Shown here piece after piece: positions 1 to 6,192 of a DNA stretch of 7,017 nucleotides. Position numbers and translations under genes: made by a program. The notes beneath the pieces are model-generated. The model made no database searches and had not been told where the DNA came from. It saw only the letters and a list, made by a program, of their open reading frames with translations. The number at the start of each line of letters is the position of its first letter. Position 1 is the stretch's first letter. The stretch is from Galactobacter sp. (GTDB lineage Bacteria; Actinomycetota; Actinomycetes; Actinomycetales; Micrococcaceae): NCBI RefSeq assembly GCF_022712295.1, contig NZ_JALAGT010000204.1:1-7017 (forward strand). The letters are read 5' to 3'.

Positions 1-2091
1 CCAGGAAGACACGCCGCACTGAAGGCTGGCCGCAGGATTCGTCAGCGGCAAGGTTTTCGTGGCGACATCCAGGGTCTCCGGGCCATAGCGGTCGGTGCGG
101 TGGTGATCTACCACTTGTGGCCGTGGCACCTCCAAGGTGGATTCGTCGGCGTCGACATCTTCTTCGTGATCTCGGGCTTCTTGATCACAACCCATCTCGT
201 CTCGAGTCCTCCTCGCAGCATCGGCGACTTCGGGAGATTCTGGGCCAAACGTGTCCGGCGACTGCTGCCCGCCTCACTTCTGGTCATCGTGACGACGGTG
301 GTGGCAGTCTGGGCGCTTGCTCCGGCCACCGCCTGGCGGGATACGGGTACCCAGGCCATGAGTTCTGCCACCTATTGGCAGAACTGGCGCCTCGCCTTCA
401 GCTCGGTCGACTACCTTGGGGCCGACGACGCGCCTACGGCGCTGCAGCACTTCTGGTCGCTGTCGGTCGAGGAACAGTTCTATTTCGTGTGGCCACTACT
501 TGTGGCGTTGTTGTTGGCGGTGGGCAGTTCGCAACGGGTCAAGCGTTCGGCGCTGTTGATCGGACTCGCCGTGATCGTCGTCGGCGGTTTGGGGTTCTCC
601 CTCTGGTACACCCACGAGAACGCACCCATGGCCTATTTCGTGACCACGACTCGAATCTGGGAACTCGCAGCTGGTGGGCTCACGGCCGTGTTGGTGCTGG
701 GACGTCCGGCGAGACGAGGCGGCCTCTCCTCGTTGGTGGGCTGGTTGGGGCTGGCCGGGATAGTAGCTTCCGTCTTCATGCTGGACCCCGCTGCTCCGTT
801 CCCCGGGTGGCGGGCGGCGATTCCCGTGATCGCCACCGCGCTGGTGCTCGGCGCAAACGCTCAGGGAAAACTCTCGCCCAACGGCCTGCTATCCCTGGCT
901 CCCGCCCAGTTCATTGGCAACACGTCATATTCCATCTACCTGTGGCACTGGCCGCTGATCATCCTGGCTGAGTACCGGTTGGGGGAGATGGACTGGCGGC
1001 AGAAGCTGATCATCATCGTGGTCACCTTGGTGCTGGCCTGGGCCACCATGGAGCTGGTGGAGCAACGTTTTAGACGCTGGACCAATAGATTCTCCTTGCT
1101 GGCCACGTTCGTCAGTACAGCAGTGGCCATGGCGTTGGTCGCGGGGCTCGGCTGGGGGCTCAGCAAAGCCTCGGACCTCCGGGCCGAGCACACCAAGCAG
1201 GATCTGGCTCAAGCTGAGTCCGGGGGCGTGGACTGCTTCGGGGCCGGAGCCTTGCACTGGCTGGAAACCGGAGAAGGGCGATGCACTGACCAGGACGACC
1301 TGCTGTTGGATCCTGTCACGGCCAAGAGCGACAAGACCCCTACATACCCGGATGGTTGTATGAACAACCCACCCTTCACCACCCGCACGACCTGCACCTA
1401 TGGTGACGGAAAGACCCAGGTTGCCTTGGTGGGTAATTCGCATGCGGCTCATTGGCTTCCTACCCTGCAGGAGTTGGCCAAGGAACGAGATTGGACCATC
1501 ACGACCTTCGTTTCTGGTAGGTGCACGGTGAATCCTCAGGTCCAAGTGTTCGACCGTCCGGTGGAATCGCAGAACTGTTTGGATTACGGCAAGTGGGTCA
1601 TGGAGAGGACCACCGCTGGAGACTTCGACGCGATCGTCACGTCGGAGCGCCAGTCGGTCAAGATCGAAGGCTCGGATTGGGAACAAACGAAGGTGCTCGC
1701 CCGGACAGGCTATGTCCAACACCTGAATGAATGGCATGACGCAGGCATCCCGGTGCTGGTGCTCCGGGACACGCCGTCTCCGGCGGAAGCGGGTATCGGG
1801 TCTGCACCAGATTGCTTGGCTGAGCATGCCGACGATCCGGATGCATGTAACGGCAGAGCCAGTTCATGGGTGCGCTCGGATGCGTTGTCCGAGGCCGTGA
1901 AGCGAGTAGATCACGATGACCAGTTCTTCATCCAGACGCAGCAGTGGCTGTGTCCGGCGGGAACGTGTCGCTCCAGTATCGGCCGGGTCATCACGTACTT
2001 CGATTCGTCGCATCTGACGGCGACCTACGCACGAAGCCTGTCTTCGCAACTGGGTGCAAAGCTCGACGAGTTGAAGATCGACTGGATGTAA
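1..2091 (+). CDS. OafA-type membrane O-acyltransferase with C-terminal SGNH domain (5' partial)
   Basis: Integral membrane acyltransferase-3 family enzyme. The family moves acyl groups, often acetyl, across the membrane onto surface polysaccharide, lipopolysaccharide or peptidoglycan. The frame is open from base 1 and codes for 696 visible residues. Codons 20-28 give the N-terminal family motif FRGDIQGLRA, and no ATG, GTG or TTG lies upstream in frame, so the true start is just outside the window. Further motifs follow: YH (codons 37-38), GGFVGVDIFFVISGF, the basic VRRLLPA stretch, WSLSVEEQFYF (from codon 152) and LWHWPL (codons 314-319). About ten hydrophobic helices span codons ~30-385. The exported C-terminal domain carries GNSH (codons 478-481, SGNH block I, with Asn in place of the usual Asp) and DSSHL (Asp668, His671), so the Ser/Asp/His set looks intact. 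All ten cysteines fall in this domain. The acceptor polymer cannot be read from the sequence. The gene is followed after 9 bases by the first hexapeptide acetyltransferase. Confidence 0.93.
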   Translation, partial: PGRHAALKAGRRIRQRQGFRGDIQGLRAIAVGAVVIYHLWPWHLQGGFVGVDIFFVISGFLITTHLVSSPPRSIGDFGRFWAKRVRRLLPASLLVIVTTVVAVWALAPATAWRDTGTQAMSSATYWQNWRLAFSSVDYLGADDAPTALQHFWSLSVEEQFYFVWPLLVALLLAVGSSQRVKRSALLIGLAVIVVGGLGFSLWYTHENAPMAYFVTTTRIWELAAGGLTAVLVLGRPARRGGLSSLVGWLGLAGIVASVFMLDPAAPFPGWRAAIPVIATALVLGANAQGKLSPNGLLSLAPAQFIGNTSYSIYLWHWPLIILAEYRLGEMDWRQKLIIIVVTLVLAWATMELVEQRFRRWTNRFSLLATFVSTAVAMALVAGLGWGLSKASDLRAEHTKQDLAQAESGGVDCFGAGALHWLETGEGRCTDQDDLLLDPVTAKSDKTPTYPDGCMNNPPFTTRTTCTYGDGKTQVALVGNSHAAHWLPTLQELAKERDWTITTFVSGRCTVNPQVQVFDRPVESQNCLDYGKWVMERTTAGDFDAIVTSERQSVKIEGSDWEQTKVLARTGYVQHLNEWHDAGIPVLVLRDTPSPAEAGIGSAPDCLAEHADDPDACNGRASSWVRSDALSEAVKRVDHDDQFFIQTQQWLCPAGTCRSSIGRVITYFDSSHLTATYARSLSSQLGAKLDELKIDWM

Positions 2092-2094
2092 TAT
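2089..2094 (+). promoter_or_regulatory. Possible -10 box (TAATAT) for a leaderless transcript
   Basis: TAATAT overlaps the stop codon of the acyltransferase gene and ends 6 bases before the ATG at 2101. That gene has no Shine-Dalgarno sequence in the preceding 18 bases. A TANNNT box at this distance would put the transcript start at or next to the ATG. I see no convincing -35 hexamer, so the call rests on spacing and on the same pattern at other genes in the window. Confidence 0.3.
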
Positions 2095-2100
2095 GTCAGT

Positions 2101-2934
2101 ATGATCATCCTGACAAAGGTATCCCCGTACAACGACGAGCTGGGGAACGTCGTAGACTGCTCCGATGAATATAGCAAGAATGTCAAAATAGTATTCCGGG
2201 GGAAGAATAATAGACTCGTAATTGAAAAAGGTGCACGCATAGACAGCGTGAGTGTTGCTTTTGATTGCGATAACGGGGTGTGCAAGATAGGTGCCAAGGA
2301 CTTCGGGCCTGGGGTGAAACTAAAAATACGGGTCGGTCAAGACAGTAGCGTCATTCTAGGAGACAACGTATCCACTACTGGTCAATGTCTGATGACTGCG
2401 GCCGAGGGGTCCAAAGTGGTCGTTGGTTCTGACGTGATGATTGCGTCGGGAAACTATCTTCGAGCAGATGACGGACACCCGATTTTCGACGTGAGTTCCG
2501 GTCGACGGATGAATCCATCGGCGGACATCATTATCGGGGACCATGTTTGGCTTGCCACGAAGGCTGTGGTACTGGGTGGCGCGGTGATTAATGAGGGATC
2601 GGTAGTCGGGTTCGGTAGCATCGTTACTTCTCGAATTCCCAATAACTGCATTGCGGTCGGTAGCCCAGCCAAGGTGGTCCGGAAGAATATTGCGTGGGAG
2701 CGTCCGAACCTCACGAAATCGAAGCCCTACTACAAGACTGATGCGTCAACGGTGAAGAAGTCCAAGTTCTGGAATCTGACCGACGATGGATCCTCCTCCT
2801 CGGAGTCGACTGCGAAGTCCAACTCCGGCGCGAAGTCTAGCGCGCGGCCCGTGATCGTGCGTCATAGTCCACTGCGCAAACGCGCAGGGCGTCTGGTGCG
2901 TGCCATCCAGCGCAGAATCCCCAAGGGTAAATAA
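2101..2934 (+). CDS. Hexapeptide-repeat (left-handed beta-helix) acetyltransferase, copy 1
   Basis: Cytoplasmic acetyl-CoA-dependent O-acetyltransferase of the maltose/capsule acetyltransferase-like group; substrate unknown. The 277 residues hold an N-terminal beta region (1-~50), irregular hexapeptide turns from ~60 to ~190, and the signature DDGHPIFD with the probable catalytic His126 in a TG.R.N context. IIIGDHVW (143-150) and the closing GSPAKVV block near residue 190 follow. After the helix comes a WNLTDD segment, a Ser-rich linker (~231-250) and a strongly basic tail (~251-277). The ATG at 2101 is chosen because the in-frame stop at 2089-2091 is only 9 bases upstream and because copy 2 aligns from its own Met without gaps. 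No ribosome binding site is visible. The first half is AT-rich for this window (22 G/C in 60 at 2161-2220) and uses ATA four times, CTA and AGA, unlike its neighbours. This suggests transfer or an unameliorated origin. Copy 2 lies 55 bases downstream. Confidence 0.92.
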   Translation: MIILTKVSPYNDELGNVVDCSDEYSKNVKIVFRGKNNRLVIEKGARIDSVSVAFDCDNGVCKIGAKDFGPGVKLKIRVGQDSSVILGDNVSTTGQCLMTAAEGSKVVVGSDVMIASGNYLRADDGHPIFDVSSGRRMNPSADIIIGDHVWLATKAVVLGGAVINEGSVVGFGSIVTSRIPNNCIAVGSPAKVVRKNIAWERPNLTKSKPYYKTDASTVKKSKFWNLTDDGSSSSESTAKSNSGAKSSARPVIVRHSPLRKRAGRLVRAIQRRIPKGK

Positions 2935-2977
2935 CTGGCCGGCCACCAATCGAAGCCGAGCCGCCCCTGGAGGCCTG

Positions 2978-2983
2978 TACCGT
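2978..2983 (+). promoter_or_regulatory. Possible -10 box (TACCGT) before acetyltransferase copy 2
   Basis: TACCGT ends 6 bases before the ATG at 2990. The nearest purine-rich Shine-Dalgarno-like sequence, GGAGG at 2969-2973, is 16 bases from the ATG, which is long for ribosome binding. Either a leaderless start or a long-spaced binding site is possible. No clear -35 box is seen. Confidence 0.22.
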
Positions 2984-2989
2984 GGCACC

Positions 2990-3820
2990 ATGACAGACCT
3001 GAACAGGATCGCTCCATACACCGACGAGCGTGGCAACAGTATCGAGTGCTCTGACGAGTACGGCGGAAAGATCAACGTTTCGTTCCACGGGACCAACGGA
3101 AAACTCATTATCGCCAAGGGCGCTCGGCTCGATTCGCTCCGCATAGCATTCTACGGAGACAATGCGGTGTGCAAGATCGGATCGAAAAGGGCCGGTATGG
3201 GCGTCAAGCTCAATATCCGTGTGGGGCAGGATTGTCTTGTGGCCTTCGGTGACAACGTCTCCATGACCGGGCAATGCATGGTGACCGCGGCCGAGGGGGC
3301 CAATGTCATCGTGGGGTCGGATGTCATGATCGCGTCGGGAAATCAGCTTCGTGCGGACGATGCGCACCCGATCTTTGACGTCAAAACGGGCAAGCGAGTC
3401 AATCCCGTGGAGGACATCATCATCGGAGATCACGTGTGGTTGGCGGCCCAGGCCGTCGCTCTGGGCGGGGCCGTGGTGGGTGAGGGATCGGTGATCGGAT
3501 TCCGCAGCATCGTGACCTCACGGATACCGAACAACTGCGTCGCGGTGGGCAGCCCCGCCAAGGTGGTCCGAAGGGACATCGCCTGGGAGCGTCCGCATCT
3601 TTCGAAGGTCGAGCCTCACTTCAAGCCGGATTCTTCCACGGTCAAGAAGTCCGACTACTGGAATCTGACGGACGACGACTCCTCCAAGGTGGAAGTGACC
3701 CACCAGGATTTTGGAACCGATCCCAGCGAGCGGCTCACCATCGTGCAGCACAGTCGTCTGCGTAACCGGGCCGGTACGGTGTTGCGCGCGGTCAAACGCA
3801 GGATCGCCAACAAGTTCTAG
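2990..3820 (+). CDS. Hexapeptide-repeat (left-handed beta-helix) acetyltransferase, copy 2
   Basis: Paralogue of the preceding gene, 276 residues, with the same expected chemistry: acetyl transfer from acetyl-CoA to a sugar hydroxyl in the cytoplasm. By hand alignment, 155 of the first 230 residues are identical to copy 1 without a gap. The match is strongest around DDAHPIFD (His126), IIIGDHVW and NNC.AVGSPAKVVR. The frame is open back to 2900, overlapping copy 1, but the Met at 2990 is chosen because it aligns with the Met of copy 1; the added 30 residues would have no counterpart. The linker after WNLTDD differs from copy 1, being less Ser-rich and more acidic, yet the basic tail after it is conserved in pattern (HSRLRNRAG against HSPLRKRAG). 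Base composition is nearer that of the other genes (32 G/C in 60 at 3061-3120). The stop lies 20 bases from the convergent transporter stop. Confidence 0.93.
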   Translation: MTDLNRIAPYTDERGNSIECSDEYGGKINVSFHGTNGKLIIAKGARLDSLRIAFYGDNAVCKIGSKRAGMGVKLNIRVGQDCLVAFGDNVSMTGQCMVTAAEGANVIVGSDVMIASGNQLRADDAHPIFDVKTGKRVNPVEDIIIGDHVWLAAQAVALGGAVVGEGSVIGFRSIVTSRIPNNCVAVGSPAKVVRRDIAWERPHLSKVEPHFKPDSSTVKKSDYWNLTDDDSSKVEVTHQDFGTDPSERLTIVQHSRLRNRAGTVLRAVKRRIANKF

Positions 3821-3840
3821 ACGACTCCGAGGCCGGACAC

Positions 3841-5064
3841 TCACCTCTCCGAAGGCAGGTTCCGATCCGGGGTGCTGCCCCAAGCGGCCACGCCCAGGAA
3901 CATCACGAGCCCGGACAGCCCGAACGCCCATCCGTAGCCGACGTGGTCGGCCAACAGGCCGGCGACCAAAGGGGCTACGATGGCCGGCAGATCTGCAGCC
4001 ATCTGGAACGTCGCCATCGCCCGGCCCGCACTGCGGGTCGGGCCCACGACGTCTGCGATGGTGGCCTGCTGGGATGGTGCAAAAAGCCCGGTAAAGAAGC
4101 CCTGCAGCAGGGACAGGGCCGCCAGCACCCAGAGCGTCGGTGCCAGCCCCAGGACCACGGCAACGAGCCCGGCTCCCGTCATGCCGAGCAGGATCGGCCT
4201 GCGGCGTCCCACGGAATCGGACCATTTCCCGGAGAAGGTCAGTGCGCCCGCGTTACCGATGGCATAGAGCGTGACCACGACGCCGATCTGGAACGGATCG
4301 AGTCCCAGCGCAGCAGCGGCAAACAGGGGGATCAGCGAGGTGCGTACGCCCATGGTCACCCAGCCGTTTCCGATATTGCCGAGCACGGCAGCCCGGAATT
4401 CGGGGCGGGCCCAGGCCTCGGCCAGGGTCATGGGCGGGAGCGCGGAGGCCCTCGTGAAGCGACCACCGCCTCGTTCCAACATGAGGAACACCACCGCGGC
4501 AGCCACGATCAGGGCCACCCCGTAGATGACGAAGGGCATGCGGAATCCCAACGGGGACAGCAGGCCTCCGACCAGCGGTCCCGCCACGTTGCCGAAGAGG
4601 AACGCGCCTCCGTAGAGCCCAGACACCCTGCCTCGGATGGCTCGTGGTGAGCGGCGGGCGATGAAGCTTCCCGCGGAGACGGAGAACATCGTGGAGCCGA
4701 TCCCGCCCAGGCCGCGTACCACCAAGAGGATCCAGTATTCGGGCGCCCACGCGCAGGCCAGCGTGGAGGCCGCAACGATGAGGACGCCGGTTACGTAGCC
4801 GATCCGCTCGCCTCGGGCCTCCGCGAATCGTCCGGCCAGCGGCGCGAACACCAAGCGGCACAGGGCAAAGACGGAGACGATGGCCGCGGCTCCGGCGTCA
4901 GTGACCTCGAAGCTCTTGGCGTACTGCGGCAGCAGCGGAGCGATGAGACCGAACCCCAGGGCCACGATCACGGCCGCCCCGATCAGTACCCGTAGATCGG
5001 TCGGTATTCGAGGTCTGTCCGCCGCAGGGGACACGAACGGGCTACTGGCAGGCGGTGACGGCAC
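3841..5064 (-). CDS. MFS transporter, DHA1-like drug:proton antiporter type
   Basis: Twelve-helix inner-membrane secondary transporter of the major facilitator superfamily; substrate unknown. With the GTG start at 5064 it has 407 residues, normal for DHA1 members. About 26 hydrophilic residues precede helix 1. Motif A (GRFAEARGER, ~78-87) lies between helices 2 and 3 and recurs as GKWSDSVGRR (~279-288) in the second half. An antiporter motif C (GNVAGPLVGG, ~158-167) in helix 5 favours export. The frame extends 9 bases upstream to a TTG at 5073, but neither start has a good binding site. GTG is preferred because an AGAG lies 9-12 bases before it and a TAGAGT box 8 bases before it. The gene faces the acetyltransferases tail to tail and diverges from the Stealth gene with 41 bases between starts. 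It may be an unrelated efflux pump; a role in surface-polymer export is not supported by the sequence. Confidence 0.92.
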   Translation of the reverse strand: MPSPPASSPFVSPAADRPRIPTDLRVLIGAAVIVALGFGLIAPLLPQYAKSFEVTDAGAAAIVSVFALCRLVFAPLAGRFAEARGERIGYVTGVLIVAASTLACAWAPEYWILLVVRGLGGIGSTMFSVSAGSFIARRSPRAIRGRVSGLYGGAFLFGNVAGPLVGGLLSPLGFRMPFVIYGVALIVAAAVVFLMLERGGGRFTRASALPPMTLAEAWARPEFRAAVLGNIGNGWVTMGVRTSLIPLFAAAALGLDPFQIGVVVTLYAIGNAGALTFSGKWSDSVGRRRPILLGMTGAGLVAVVLGLAPTLWVLAALSLLQGFFTGLFAPSQQATIADVVGPTRSAGRAMATFQMAADLPAIVAPLVAGLLADHVGYGWAFGLSGLVMFLGVAAWGSTPDRNLPSER

Positions 5065-5072
5065 GGTAGCCA

Positions 5073-5078
5073 ACTCTA
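5073..5078 (-). promoter_or_regulatory. Possible -10 box (TAGAGT) of the MFS gene
   Basis: Read on the minus strand, TAGAGT lies 8 bases before the GTG at 5064, compatible with a leaderless or near-leaderless transcript. If real, it rules out the TTG at 5073 as the start, because that codon overlaps the box. No good -35 hexamer is seen. Confidence 0.25.
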
Positions 5079-5084
5079 GTTGTT

Positions 5085-5102
5085 ACTGCACTACAGTGCT
5101 GT
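5085..5102. promoter_or_regulatory. Imperfect inverted repeat between divergent genes, candidate operator
   Basis: The 18 bases ACTGCACTACAGTGCTGT form an inverted repeat: AC/GT outer arms, one T-T mismatch, GCACT/AGTGC inner arms and a 2-base centre at 5093-5094. The repeat covers the possible -10 box of the Stealth gene and lies just upstream of that of the transporter, so one bound repressor could control both. No regulator gene is present in the window. The size and symmetry fit a TetR- or MarR-type dimer site, but the family is a guess. Confidence 0.4.
5092..5097 (+). promoter_or_regulatory. Possible -10 box (TACAGT) of the Stealth gene
   Basis: TACAGT ends 8 bases before the GTG at 5106, inside the inverted repeat. 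There is no Shine-Dalgarno before this GTG and no alternative in-frame start upstream before the stop at 5067-5069. A leaderless transcript would explain both facts. The -35 region is not recognisable. Confidence 0.27.
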
Positions 5103-5105
5103 TCC

Positions 5106-6110
5106 GTGAAGAGTCGACGGGGAACCAGCAGCAAGAAGCCACGCTCCACCATCCCTGCCCCCTCAGAAGTTGCCCCCAGCGCATCCTTCGGGTGGCCGAT
5201 AGACGTCGTGTATACGTGGGTCGACGACTCGGATCCGGCCTGGGCGCACCGGAGGGATAAAGCACGGGCGGTCGGCGGCGATGCGCCGCTGCACCCCACG
5301 GCTGCCTCCGCCTCACGGTTCGAGGATCATTCGGAACTGAAGTACTCGCTGCGTTCCCTGGCCCAGTTCGCTCCCTGGATCCGGCACATCTATCTCGTGA
5401 CCGACCAGCAGGTTCCGACGTGGCTCATTGACGACCCGGTCGGTCTCACGGTGGTGGATCACCGAGAACTGTTGGATGCCGAGAACCTCCCGACGTTCAA
5501 CTCCCACGCCATCGAGTCGGCGCTGCACCGCATTCCCGGCTTGTCCGAGCACTACCTCTACTTCAACGACGACGTCCTCCTCGGGAAGCCGACAGTTCCC
5601 GGCGACTTCTTCACGGAGGACGGGAAACCCCGTGTCTTCCCGAGCGCCAAGGGAATCGACGGTGACCTGCCGGTGCTCCGCGCCGCACAGCGCAACGCGG
5701 AGGTTCTGCTTGACCTGACCGGAACCACCGTCACCCATCGATACCTGCACACGCCGCACCCGCAGCTGGTCTCCAACTGTCAGGACCTCGAGGCGCGGAT
5801 TCCCCAAGAATTGGCTGCCACCAGATCGCACCGTTTCCGGGACCCGACAGATATCTCTTTTGCGTCGTCACTGGCGCTCAGCTATGCGGTGGCCACGGGG
5901 TGCGGCGTCAAGGGCAAGATCGATTACACCTACATCGACATCAGCGAAAAGGGTGGCTTCACGGGTCTGCTCAAGATGCTCGCCAAGGGTCCTCGCCGTG
6001 TGGTGTGCATGAACCAGGTAGGCAAAGCACGGGCGCCCATGCTGTGGTTGCTTCGGCTGGTTCTGAATCGCCTGTGGCCCACACCTTCACGGTTCGAGAT
6101 CCAGCGGTAG
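5106..6110 (+). CDS. Stealth family sugar-phosphate transferase (capsular polysaccharide phosphotransferase)
   Basis: Stealth proteins transfer a hexose-1-phosphate from a nucleotide sugar to make phosphodiester-linked glycans such as bacterial capsules; animal GlcNAc-1-phosphotransferase shares the fold. This one has 334 residues. Conserved region 1 is DVVYTWVDDSDP (33-44). Region 2 runs from SRFEDHSELKYSLRS (70-84) through APWIRHIYLVTDQQ..P.WL (89-107) to FNSHAIE (131-137) and the acidic YFNDDV motif (Asp155, Asp156). Region 3 is around HTPHPQL (215-221), and a shorter region 4 includes CMNQ (301-304). A short basic N-terminal tail has no signal peptide, and a hydrophobic, basic C-terminal stretch (311-324) might touch the membrane. 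The GTG at 5106 is the only usable start: an in-frame stop lies at 5067-5069 and region 1 begins by residue 33. It diverges from the MFS gene and precedes ftsY by 82 bases. Acceptor and donor sugars are unknown. Confidence 0.93.
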   Translation: MKSRRGTSSKKPRSTIPAPSEVAPSASFGWPIDVVYTWVDDSDPAWAHRRDKARAVGGDAPLHPTAASASRFEDHSELKYSLRSLAQFAPWIRHIYLVTDQQVPTWLIDDPVGLTVVDHRELLDAENLPTFNSHAIESALHRIPGLSEHYLYFNDDVLLGKPTVPGDFFTEDGKPRVFPSAKGIDGDLPVLRAAQRNAEVLLDLTGTTVTHRYLHTPHPQLVSNCQDLEARIPQELAATRSHRFRDPTDISFASSLALSYAVATGCGVKGKIDYTYIDISEKGGFTGLLKMLAKGPRRVVCMNQVGKARAPMLWLLRLVLNRLWPTPSRFEIQR

Positions 6111-6192
6111 GCCCTGCCGTGGTGGTCATCCGGATCCACCTCCCGAACGTTGAGTCATCGGACGCCGCGCGCTGCGACGCAGGTGTGAGAAA

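Noticed and set aside
117..971. Long plus-strand open frame inside the OafA-like gene
   Set aside because: It overlaps a gene with clear family motifs, and its Arg/Gly/His-rich translation is the typical out-of-frame product of GC-rich coding DNA.
925..1827. Minus-strand open frame of 300 codons opposite the OafA-like gene
   Set aside because: No recognisable domain; composition is that of an antisense shadow and it lies wholly over a confident gene.
2093..2104. Tiny ATG-TCA-GTA-TGA frame whose stop overlaps the ATG of copy 1
   Set aside because: A three-codon reinitiation peptide is possible but is expected by chance, and no ribosome binding site precedes it.
2936..2945. 10-bp palindrome TGGCCGGCCA after copy 1
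   Set aside because: Too short and loop-free for a terminator, with no T-run; expected by chance in GC-rich DNA.
2900..2989. Upstream extension of acetyltransferase copy 2
   Set aside because: It overlaps copy 1, and the extra 30 residues have no counterpart in the paralogue, whose Met aligns with 2990.
6120..6140. GGTGG...CCACC arms around ATCCGGAT after the Stealth gene
   Set aside because: Arms are five bases with a bulge, and no T-run follows, so a terminator is not supported.
6150..6155. TTGAGT as a -35 box for ftsY
   Set aside because: The hexamer 17 bases downstream is TGCGAC, a poor -10, so no promoter is claimed.
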